32,922 nucleotides of DNA, from assembly GCA_944380405.1 (NCBI GenBank), contig CALWHO010000035.1, positions 1-32,922 on the forward strand, given 5' to 3'. A program made the translations under genes and the position numbers. Position 1 is the first letter of the stretch; each line of letters begins with the position of its first letter. The notes below the pieces were generated by a model that saw nothing but the letters and a program-made list of their open reading frames with translations, was not told where the DNA came from and did no database searches. Below are positions 6,763 to 14,255 of the stretch, one piece after another. This DNA is from an uncultured Lachnospiraceae bacterium. Its GTDB lineage: Bacteria; Bacillota; Clostridia; Lachnospirales; Anaerotignaceae.

Positions 6763-8769
6763 ATGAGAATTGCCCTTGCAGGCAACCCAAACTCTGGCAA
6801 GACCACTATGTTTAATGCCCTTACAGGACGTAATGAAAAGGTGGGAAACTGGGCTGGTGTTACCGTTGAGAAAAAAGAGTATCCTATCAAAAAAAATTAC
6901 TATGGTGAAGGTGAAACGTTAATTGCTGTAGACCTTCCAGGTGCATATTCTATGTCACCTTTTACTTCTGAGGAAAGCATAACAAGTTCATATGTAAGAA
7001 ATGAGCATCCAGATGCAATTATCAATATTGTTGATGCAACTAATTTAAGCCGAAGCTTATTTTTTACAACGCAGCTTTTAGAGTTAGGTGTTCCTGTGGT
7101 GGTGGCTCTTAACAAAAGCGACATTAATAAGAAAAAAGAAACAACTATTGATGTTAAAACACTTTCTGAAAAGCTTGGCTGCCCTGTTATTGAAACAGTT
7201 TCTATTGCTTCAGAAGGCCTTAAAAGCGTTGTTGATGCAGCTGTTGCGTCTTATGGAAAAGGTCAGATTGCGCCTTATGTTCAGGGTGATATTGATTTAA
7301 ATGATAAGCATGTTGTTGAGGAGGCAGACCGCAAGAGATTTGCTTTTGTTAACAAGCTTGTTTCTGAAGTTGAAAAAAGAAAGGTTCTTACAAAAGATAA
7401 AGGTACTGGTGACGCCATAGACAGTATTTTAACAAACAAAATTGTTGGTATTCCAATTTTTGCCGTTGTTATGTTTTTGGTATTCCAGATATCACAGGTT
7501 TGGGTTGGACCATTTATTGCAGATACTTTAGTTGCATGGATTGAAACTTTCCAGGGCTATGTTGGAGAGCTTCTTGCAGAGGCTAATCCTTTATTATCAG
7601 CTTTACTTGTAGACGGTATTATTGGCGGTGTTGGAGCTGTTGTTGGCTTCCTTCCATTAGTAATGATTATGTATTTCCTTATTGCTTTATTGGAAGACTG
7701 CGGATATATGTCACGTGTTTCTGTAGTACTTGACCCAATATTTAAAAAGGTAGGCCTTTCAGGAAAGTCAGTTATTCCTTTTGTAATAGGTACAGGATGC
7801 GCAATTCCTGGTGTTATGGCAAGCCGTACAATCAGAAATGAACGTGAAAGACGTGCAACAGCCATGTTAACTCCATTTATGCCATGTGGTGCTAAAATTC
7901 CTGTTATTGCGTTATTTGCCGGTGCATTTTTTGATGATGCAGGCTGGGTAAGCTTTGTTATGTATTTTACAGGTATTATTTTAATTTTCCTTGGAGCTTT
8001 ACTTGTAAACAAAATTGCAGGATACAAAAACCGTAAATCATTTTTTATTATGGAGCTTCCTGAATATAAGGTGCCATCACTTATATTTGCTCTTAAAGCT
8101 ATGTTAGCTCGTGGTTGGGCATATATTGTAAAGGCTGCCACAATTATTCTTTTATGTAACACAGCAGTGCAGGTTATGCAGACATTTACATGGAGCTTCC
8201 AGGTGGCAGAAACTGCCAATAGCTCAATTTTAGCATCTATTGCAGGACCTTTTGCGTACTTATTAGTTCCAATTGTAGGTGTACTTAGCTGGCAGTTAGC
8301 AGCAGCGGCTGTTACAGGATTTATTGCAAAGGAAAATGTTGTAGGTACATTAGCTGTTTGCTTTGTAGGACTTGAAAACCTTATTGATGCTGATGAATTA
8401 GCTATGGTTGAAGGTGCTGGAGGCGAAATTGCAACAGTAATTGCAATTACAAAGGTTGCTGCTTTGGCATACTTAATGTTTAATCTTTATACACCTCCTT
8501 GCTTTGCTGCTATTGGTGCTATGAACTCTGAAATGAGAAGCAAAAAATGGCTTTGGGGTGGTATAGCATTACAGCTTTGCACAGGATATACAATTGGTTT
8601 CTTAGTTTACCAGATTGGTACTTTAGTTACTACAGGCAGTGTAGGTGCTGGATTTATTCCAGGTTTAATTGCAGTTGCAATTATGGCAGCAGTTATTATA
8701 TATCTTTGTGTAAAATCAGAAAAAGACCTTAAGAGAGAATATAACTTGAATGGAGCTAAAACAGTATGA
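6763..8769 (+). CDS. feoB: Ferrous iron transporter FeoB
   Basis: Membrane Fe(II) transporter with a G-protein domain, 668 residues. G motifs: GNPNSGKT (7-14), T34 in WAGVTVE, DLPG (57-60) and NKSD (117-120). A helical GDI-like linker follows to about residue 215. The membrane part has two Gate domains, with the conserved GTGCAIPGVMASR and MPCGAKIPV motifs of the first Gate and VGVLSWQLAAAAVTGFIAKENVVG near the second. Start ATG at 6763 is preceded by AAAGGAGG. The stop overlaps the ATG of the next small gene (ATGA), so those two are translationally coupled. All family residues checked by eye are present. Confidence 0.96.
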   Translation: MRIALAGNPNSGKTTMFNALTGRNEKVGNWAGVTVEKKEYPIKKNYYGEGETLIAVDLPGAYSMSPFTSEESITSSYVRNEHPDAIINIVDATNLSRSLFFTTQLLELGVPVVVALNKSDINKKKETTIDVKTLSEKLGCPVIETVSIASEGLKSVVDAAVASYGKGQIAPYVQGDIDLNDKHVVEEADRKRFAFVNKLVSEVEKRKVLTKDKGTGDAIDSILTNKIVGIPIFAVVMFLVFQISQVWVGPFIADTLVAWIETFQGYVGELLAEANPLLSALLVDGIIGGVGAVVGFLPLVMIMYFLIALLEDCGYMSRVSVVLDPIFKKVGLSGKSVIPFVIGTGCAIPGVMASRTIRNERERRATAMLTPFMPCGAKIPVIALFAGAFFDDAGWVSFVMYFTGIILIFLGALLVNKIAGYKNRKSFFIMELPEYKVPSLIFALKAMLARGWAYIVKAATIILLCNTAVQVMQTFTWSFQVAETANSSILASIAGPFAYLLVPIVGVLSWQLAAAAVTGFIAKENVVGTLAVCFVGLENLIDADELAMVEGAGGEIATVIAITKVAALAYLMFNLYTPPCFAAIGAMNSEMRSKKWLWGGIALQLCTGYTIGFLVYQIGTLVTTGSVGAGFIPGLIAVAIMAAVIIYLCVKSEKDLKREYNLNGAKTV

Positions 8770-8942
8770 TAGATTACATAATAATAGGAATTATTCTTAT
8801 TATTTTGATTTTGGCTATTTCTTATGTTTATAAAGCCAAAAAGAGAGGTCAAAAGTGCATAGGCTGCCCTGACAGCTGCACTTGTGGAAAAGAAAAAGAA
8901 AATTCTTGCTGCGGCTGTGTAGGTTCAGAAGATAAAAAATAA
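8766..8942 (+). CDS. FeoB-associated Cys-rich membrane peptide
   Basis: Peptide of 58 residues: one N-terminal membrane helix (about residues 3-22, IIIGIILIILILAISYV), a basic patch (KAKKRGQK), then a Cys-rich cytoplasmic tail with seven cysteines (CIGCPDSCTC and SCCGC). This matches the small FeoB-associated family found at the 3' end of feo operons in Firmicutes. Its ATG overlaps the feoB stop, indicating coupling. The cysteines could bind Fe(II) emerging from FeoB or act as a redox partner; this is inference, since the family's role is unsettled. Confidence 0.88.
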   Translation: MIDYIIIGIILIILILAISYVYKAKKRGQKCIGCPDSCTCGKEKENSCCGCVGSEDKK

Positions 8943-8959
8943 TTTGAAACAATAATATA

Positions 8960-8995
8960 AAAAGGTATTCCATAAGCTTGTGGGATACCTTTTTT
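8960..8995 (+). terminator. Rho-independent terminator of the feo operon
   Basis: Long stem AAAAGGTATTCCATA/TGTGGGATACCTTTT around loop AGCT, with G-U wobbles, then a T run. Confidence 0.85.
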
Positions 8996-9339
8996 ATATA
9001 TAAGTATTGGTAATGTCATAGATATCAAACTTAGTTTATTAAAATAAATTGTAAATATTTAATAATTTATAATATATTATTTTAGTTTTAATTTATAAGA
9101 GGACATATTTATTAATAATAGTTTATTTATAGAAATTGTATAAAGTTAAAAATATGCAGATATGCATTCCATAAAAAAGTAAATAATATTAGAAAATATT
9201 TTTAATATTTAAGATTTATACAGTAATAAGAAAATGCCAAAAAAATTGTGCAAAATGTCACAATATATAACGATAATTACATATACAAAAATTATACAAT
9301 AAAATATAAAAATATACAAAAAATCATGCAATATTCACA
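8996..9339. other. AT-rich spacer upstream of the SLH gene
   Basis: About 340 bases of extremely AT-rich DNA with many A tracts and no open frame with a ribosome binding site. No RNA gene or riboswitch recognised. A tracts upstream of a promoter may bend DNA or act as an UP element. Confidence 0.5.
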
Positions 9340-9367
9340 TTGCGTAAAATCGGGGGGGGGGTATAAT
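9340..9367 (+). promoter_or_regulatory. Promoter with a G10 tract in the spacer
   Basis: TTGCGT (9340-9345) as a weak -35 and a consensus TATAAT (9362-9367) as -10, spacer 16. Ten consecutive G (9352-9361) fill the 3' part of the spacer and touch the -10 box. Such G runs are rare in this AT-rich DNA. A gain or loss of one G by slippage would alter spacer length and promoter strength, as known for phase-variable promoters in other bacteria. The SLH gene starts 49 bases downstream. Confidence 0.6.
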
Positions 9368-9415
9368 TGTTTTGTATAAATATTTTTATTTTAATAACTT
9401 TGAGGTGATAATTAA

Positions 9416-11887
9416 ATGAAGAGGAAAGTAGGAAAGGTCACATTATCAATGGCATTGGCTGCTGCAATGGTATTTGCACCTGTGCAGGCTTTTGCATCAG
9501 CTACAGATGTTTCAGGTCATTGGGCAGAAGAAGTCATTACAAAATGGCAGGATGCAGGATTAATTTCCGGTTATGAAGATGGCACATTTAAGCCTGAAAA
9601 CAGCGTAACACGTGCAGAATTTGCTGCAATGGTAAATAATGCACTTGGCTTTACTGAAAAAGGCAATGTTGCTTTTAGCGATGTTAAGCCTGGCACATGG
9701 TATTATGATGCAGTTGCAATTGCTGTAGAGGCTGGATACTGCTCAGGATACGAAGATGGTACATTTAAGCCAGATGCAACTATAACAAGAGCAGAAGCTG
9801 CAGTAATGATTTCTCGTGCAAAAAGTTTAGCAGAAAATGCAGCAGAAGCAGAAGGATTTGCTGATGCAGACAGTATTCCATCATGGGCAAAGGGCTTTAT
9901 AGGTGCTGTTAGCGAAGCAGGCTTTATGAGCGGTAGACCAGACGGCACATTTGATGCTACAAGCACAATTAAAAGAGGAGAAGCTGTATCTTCTTTAGAC
10001 AGAGCGATGAGCGAAGAAGAAACAGAAGTTGTTGAAGAAGAAAAAGACGTTGTAGTAACAGAAGACGATACAGTAATTGAAGGACAGGTAATCGAAGGCG
10101 ACCTTATTATTGATGAAGCTGTTGGAGATGGTGAAGTTTATGTAAACGACACAACAGTTAAGGGTGATGTAATAGTTAAAGGCGGCGGAGATGACTCCGT
10201 ATACTTTGAAGGCGTTACTGTTGAAGGCAGTGTTTATGCAGAAAAGAAAAATGTCAGATTACAGCTTAAAGGTGAAAATGACATAAAAACTATAGTAGTT
10301 AAAGAAGTATGCAATATTGTTGGCAGAAACTTTGAAGGCGTTATTGATTTAATTTCAATAGAAGAAGAAACAGGAACAAGCGACGAGGTTATAATTGATA
10401 TTCCTGTAACAGAACTTGAAGTTAATGCAAAGGCAAGTGTTCAGATTAAAAAGGACGTTGAAAAGTTAACAATAGCAGAAGATGCTGCATCATCAAAGGT
10501 TGAGGTTGTAAGCGGTGCTACTGTTGAAACAGTTGTAGTAGATGCAAAGGCTGCTTTTTCAGGTGCAGGAAAGATTGAAACACTTGAAGCAAATGCAGAT
10601 GGAATTACTGTTTCAAGCAGCACTAATGTTTCAAAAACAGAAGTGGCTGACGGCGTAAGTAAGCCAACTACAAGCACAAGCACAAGCGGCGGCGGTGGCG
10701 GCGGCGGAAGCTCATCAGGCGGAAGCTCAAGTTCTAGCACAACTAAAACAGTAAATAGTGCTTCTGAACTTAAATCTGCATTAGAAAAGACAAGCGTTAA
10801 AACAATAAATATTAGCGGTACAATAGGTTCAACAGAAGCTTATGAAATTTATAATGTTGACCGTGCTGTCGAAATAAAAGGTGGTACAGTATATGGTTCA
10901 TTTGTTGTAACAGGTAACGAAGCAACATTTGATGATGTTACAATTATAAATAAAGGCGACGAATCAGGACAGAATACAGCTGTTCGTAACGGTATAAGTG
11001 CTGCATGCCATACATTAACAGTTAAAAACTGTACATTTAAAATGGAACAGCCAACAGGCGGTATTTCAAATGGTTTATCTATATGGCCAACTAAGACTGA
11101 TGTAAGCTATACAATTACAGGTAACACATTTAATGGCTTTAAACAAAGTGACAACGGCTATGCTTCAACAGCTATAACAATTTCAGGTGGTATAACTAAG
11201 GAAGCTATTACAGGCATTGCTAAAGCAAGTGTACCTGCTGATATGACAGAAGAAGAAGACTTAGCTATAATCGAAGGCAATACATTTAAAGACTGCAAGA
11301 GCGATTATTCTCGTGAAGACTGGACAAACGGAAACAAAGTATATTGCCGTGCGGTATCAAATGGTACTAACTTATTACCAAACAATGCAGCAGACAGTGG
11401 TGCTAAATATTACATTACAGGTGCTGTAAACCGTACAGGAGATACAACAATAAAAGGAAATACAACACTTACTATTACAACAAAAGGCTCTCTTACAATG
11501 GGTGAAGGAACAACTCTTACAGTAGATGGTGATGTAACAGGTACAGTAATTGGTAATACTGATTGTAAGCTTATTGTTAATGGCAGTGTAAACGCATTGG
11601 AAAAAGATACATATACATGGACAGGTGAAGCATGGACAGTAGAAGCAGAAGGTGCATCACTTATGATGATGGAAGTATTAGAAGCAGAAGCTGTAGCAGA
11701 TGAAGTTACAGAAGCAGAAGTTGTAGAAGGCGAAGCAACAGAAGCAGAAGCTGCAGAAGGCGAAACAACAGAAGCAGAAGCTGCAGAAGGCGAAGCAACA
11801 GAAGCAGAAGCTGTAGAAAGTGAAACAACAGAAGCAGAAGCTGCAGAAGGTGAAACAACAGAAGTTGAAGGTTTAGTTGAAGCTTAA
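9416..11887 (+). CDS. SLH-domain surface protein with beta-helix-like body and acidic repeat tail
   Basis: Secreted protein of 823 residues. Signal peptide MKRKVGKVTLSMALAAAMVF..., cut near residue 28 (AFA-SA). Three N-terminal SLH repeats (about 31-74, 86-133, 147-195), each with GYEDGTFKP or similar, should bind the cell wall. Next are a Glu-rich linker, a Val/Asp-rich repetitive segment (VIEGDLIID, VKGDVIVKG) suggesting a parallel beta structure to about residue 415, a Gly/Ser linker (about 422-444), and a second beta-helix-like region resembling pectate-lyase-type folds (about 445-745), with no catalytic site seen. The tail (763-822) is six copies of a 10-residue acidic repeat. Start fixed by GAGGTG upstream. 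The promoter has a G10 tract, so expression may switch on and off. Confidence 0.88.
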   Translation: MKRKVGKVTLSMALAAAMVFAPVQAFASATDVSGHWAEEVITKWQDAGLISGYEDGTFKPENSVTRAEFAAMVNNALGFTEKGNVAFSDVKPGTWYYDAVAIAVEAGYCSGYEDGTFKPDATITRAEAAVMISRAKSLAENAAEAEGFADADSIPSWAKGFIGAVSEAGFMSGRPDGTFDATSTIKRGEAVSSLDRAMSEEETEVVEEEKDVVVTEDDTVIEGQVIEGDLIIDEAVGDGEVYVNDTTVKGDVIVKGGGDDSVYFEGVTVEGSVYAEKKNVRLQLKGENDIKTIVVKEVCNIVGRNFEGVIDLISIEEETGTSDEVIIDIPVTELEVNAKASVQIKKDVEKLTIAEDAASSKVEVVSGATVETVVVDAKAAFSGAGKIETLEANADGITVSSSTNVSKTEVADGVSKPTTSTSTSGGGGGGGSSSGGSSSSSTTKTVNSASELKSALEKTSVKTINISGTIGSTEAYEIYNVDRAVEIKGGTVYGSFVVTGNEATFDDVTIINKGDESGQNTAVRNGISAACHTLTVKNCTFKMEQPTGGISNGLSIWPTKTDVSYTITGNTFNGFKQSDNGYASTAITISGGITKEAITGIAKASVPADMTEEEDLAIIEGNTFKDCKSDYSREDWTNGNKVYCRAVSNGTNLLPNNAADSGAKYYITGAVNRTGDTTIKGNTTLTITTKGSLTMGEGTTLTVDGDVTGTVIGNTDCKLIVNGSVNALEKDTYTWTGEAWTVEAEGASLMMMEVLEAEAVADEVTEAEVVEGEATEAEAAEGETTEAEAAEGEATEAEAVESETTEAEAAEGETTEVEGLVEA
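11702..11881 (+). repeat. Six tandem 30-bp repeats encoding an acidic C-terminal tail
   Basis: Units begin at 11702, 11732, 11762, 11792, 11822 and 11852; the core is GAAGCAACAGAAGCAGAAGC plus CTGTAGAAGG-like bases. The middle four units are nearly identical, the last diverges. They encode E(A/T)TEAEAAEG decapeptides. Unit number could change by recombination or slippage without changing frame. Confidence 0.92.
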
Positions 11888-11914
11888 TAATTAAACTTAA
11901 TATTCCACAAACAA

Positions 11915-11944
11915 AAGCCAATGGTTTATGCCATTGGCTTTTTT
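11915..11944 (+). terminator. Rho-independent terminator after the SLH gene
   Basis: Perfect 10-bp stem AAGCCAATGG/CCATTGGCTT (11915-11924 with 11931-11940), loop TTTATG, T run. Confidence 0.92.
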
Positions 11945-11964
11945 ATATAATCTATTTTTATAAC

Positions 11965-12002
11965 AAAAAAGCAGATGAAAAATACAACTTTCATCTGCTT
12001 TT
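11965..12002 (-). terminator. Rho-independent terminator of the leftward dockerin gene
   Basis: Stem AAAAGCAGATGAAA/TTTCATCTGCTTTT (11967-11980 with 11989-12002). Read leftward it ends in a T6 run, which suits the gene ending at 12045. It stands back to back with the preceding terminator between convergent genes. Confidence 0.85.
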
Positions 12003-12044
12003 AATTTTATTTAGCAAGGGATTGAAATTTTTAATTATAAACAG

Positions 12045-13560
12045 TTAAATATTATATTTCTGGCAAAGACGCTTTTGTGTTGTGCCGTAGTATACTTTAT
12101 AGCCTGTTACATTTACCATTTTGTCCCATGTTAATGTAACGGACTCGCTTCCTGCTGTGGCTGTTAAGTTCTGTGACTTTGCAGCTTCTGCTTCAGGAGC
12201 TTTTTCAAGTGTTTCTTCAACAAATTCAATCTGCTTAATTACGGCTGTTTCATTATCTGCTGTTTTAGTTACCTGAATAGTAACTTTTTTAACTACTTTT
12301 CTTGTTCCTAAGTTTACAACAAGCACGTTATCTGTACTGCGTGAAGAAAGTCTTGCCATAGAAACAGCATTTTCATATGGAATAGTTTCTGTTCCGTTTT
12401 CAGTTTCAACAATTAAGTTGAATTTTTCTATACCTGCATTAGACGGTGTTGAAATCTGTATTTCGCTCATTTCAACAGGCTCTGTAAATGATATTGGTAT
12501 TTCAAGAGGTGAGCTTTCTGAAATTTCTTCGCTGTCTGTTTTTGTAAGAGTAACTTCTTCTTCAGCTGTAAATAAATCGCTTAATGATTTGCCGTCACTT
12601 ATTTCTACATTTGATAAGTCTGTTTCAGCTGTATCAATATTATTAATAACAGCCTGTGCAACCATTGAGCCATTTTGAGCTACAGCCATGCCTGTACCCT
12701 GAACCATTATGCCTCTGTTTACATAATATAAATCAATAATATTTACTTTTCCGTCTTTATTAATGTCATAGTCTGCATTTGTTGTTCCAAGAGCAGACTG
12801 CATTTCTTCCTGGTCGTGGCTGTTTACTGTGCCGTCATTATTTACATCGCCTAATGTAAATGTGCTTTCTTTTGTGCCGATTGTTACTATTTTTGAATAC
12901 TTTTCCAAAGAAAGCTGTCTATATGTATAGGTACGGTATCCGTCACCTGTTACAGTTACTGTATATATATCATCTGCACTGCCAGCAGGAAGTGAATGGG
13001 CTATAATGTCTATTGCTGCAACAATATCATTTTGGCTGCATTCATTTCCGTATTTATCAACATATTTATATGATATGTTTGGTGAAGCAAGTGTTTTTCC
13101 ATTAGCAGATGATACTGTCATTTTTATATTTTGTTTCTCAACAGTTTCTTTTGTTAATGGATAATCCATTCTTATACGGACTGTAATTGAAGATGTGCTT
13201 TCAACAGAAGAAAGGTATACAGTTTCTTTTTCTTCTTCTTTTTCCATTTCTTCTGTTTTAAGCTCTTCTTTTGGTTCTTCTTCAGGTTCTTCTTCTGGAA
13301 GTGCTTCGTTTTCTTTATTATTTTCCTTTATTTCTTCTTCTCTAAATGCGCTGTCGCTTTCTGACTGAGAAGAGCTATCTTCTTTATTGTCTTCTGTTTG
13401 TGATAAATCTTCATCTTCTATGTTGTAGTTTCTTCAGATGCGGTGCTATCACTGGAAGATATTATTTCATTTGGTGATAATTCTTCTGCATAAACGCCCT
13501 GTAAAGAGCTGCTTGCCATTAACGCTGCCAGCACTATGCACGGCAGTGCATTTTTTTCAT
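12045..13560 (-). pseudogene. Secreted dockerin/FN3 protein gene with several lesions
   Basis: Remains of an exported modular protein. The best start is ATG at 13560, with GAGGT 8 bases upstream, but its frame closes after MKKMHCRA. One more A in the A7 run right after the ATG would give MKKNALPCIVLAALMAS and QGVYAEE, a fine signal peptide. A second -1 shift near 13419-13430 is needed to join the frame that is open from there to 12045. That frame encodes a Glu-rich linker, a beta-sandwich-like region, a type I dockerin with two calcium loops (DVNNDGTVNSHD, DINKDGKVNIID), a further beta-rich domain, and the first 40 or so residues of a fibronectin III domain (TLTWDKM..GYKVYYGTT), which stops early at 12045. 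Two shifts and a cut FN3 domain suggest a decayed gene, though assembly errors could explain the shifts. Intact, it would be a surface or cohesin-bound protein. Confidence 0.7.
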
Positions 13561-13823
13561 AGTTCAATACCTCGCTTTTCATAAATTTTTATTTTGGTAA
13601 ATTTTGTATTCATTAGACAAAATTATAGTTTCGGTGGGCAGTATAGCATATAATTGGAATAATTTATAGTATTTCACTATGAATTTTTTAAAAAAGTCAT
13701 TTTTAACAAATAATGACTATTATTTAACAATAAAATAAGCAATATAATAAAAATGAGTTGATTCATGTAGTTTATAGTAGTAATGTATATTGAACTTTTG
13801 TTTATTTAAAGAAATAAATTGTA

Positions 13824-13881
13824 TTGACAATTAAGTCTACAGTGTGTAGAATAAAATTACAGATATGGTCTACAACTTGTA
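13824..13881 (+). promoter_or_regulatory. Promoter and two BlaI-type operators
   Basis: TTGACA (13824-13829) and TAGAAT (13847-13852) with a 17-base spacer form a good promoter. Operator 1, TCTACA-GTG-TGTAGA (13836-13850), overlaps the spacer and -10; operator 2, TACAACTTGTA (13871-13881), lies between the start site and the ribosome binding site. Both carry the TACA/TGTA half-sites typical of BlaI/MecI binding, so autorepression is likely. Confidence 0.8.
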
Positions 13882-13895
13882 AACGAGGTGATTAT

Positions 13896-14252
13896 ATGAT
13901 AGGAAAAATGACAGAAACAGAGTTTGAAGTAGCTGATATAATATGGCAGCAAGAGCCTATACTTTCTACAAAACTTGTGGCTATATGTATTGAAAAATTT
14001 AACTGGAAAAAATCAACTGCCTATACAATATTAAAGCGTATTGAAAATAAAGGTATTATTGTAAATGAAAATGGTGTTATAAAATCCCTTATTAAAAAAG
14101 ATGAATGGGAGACTTATGAAAGTGAAAAGTTTATAAATGAAACATTTTCAGGATCACTTCCTAAATTTTTAACAGCTTTTTCAAGAGGCAGCAGGCTTAC
14201 AAAAAAAGAAATTGAGGAGTTAAAAAAGCTTATTGAGCAACAGGAGGGATAG
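13896..14252 (+). CDS. BlaI/MecI-family transcriptional repressor
   Basis: Winged-helix repressor of 118 residues, near the usual 120-130. N-terminal MTETEFEVADIIWQQ, helix-turn-helix containing WKKSTAYTILKRIENKGII, and a C-terminal dimer region (LPKFLTAFSRGSRLTKKEIEELKKLIEQ) fit the family. ATG at 13896 has GAGGTG upstream; an upstream TTG falls in the -35 box and is not a start. The gene is followed after 3 bases by the M56 protease gene, forming the usual repressor-sensor pair. In characterised pairs the repressor is inactivated by cleavage once the sensor is activated. No beta-lactamase or penicillin-binding protein gene is next to it, so the regulon is unknown. Confidence 0.88.
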   Translation: MIGKMTETEFEVADIIWQQEPILSTKLVAICIEKFNWKKSTAYTILKRIENKGIIVNENGVIKSLIKKDEWETYESEKFINETFSGSLPKFLTAFSRGSRLTKKEIEELKKLIEQQEG

Positions 14253-14255
14253 TTT

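Noticed and set aside
7557-8219. 220-codon minus-strand frame inside feoB
   Set aside because: Shadow of the FeoB membrane domain with no start site signal; FeoB is intact on the other strand.
10441-10740. Minus-strand Pro/Leu/Val-rich frame in the SLH gene
   Set aside because: Comes from the Gly/Ser linker code read backwards; low complexity.
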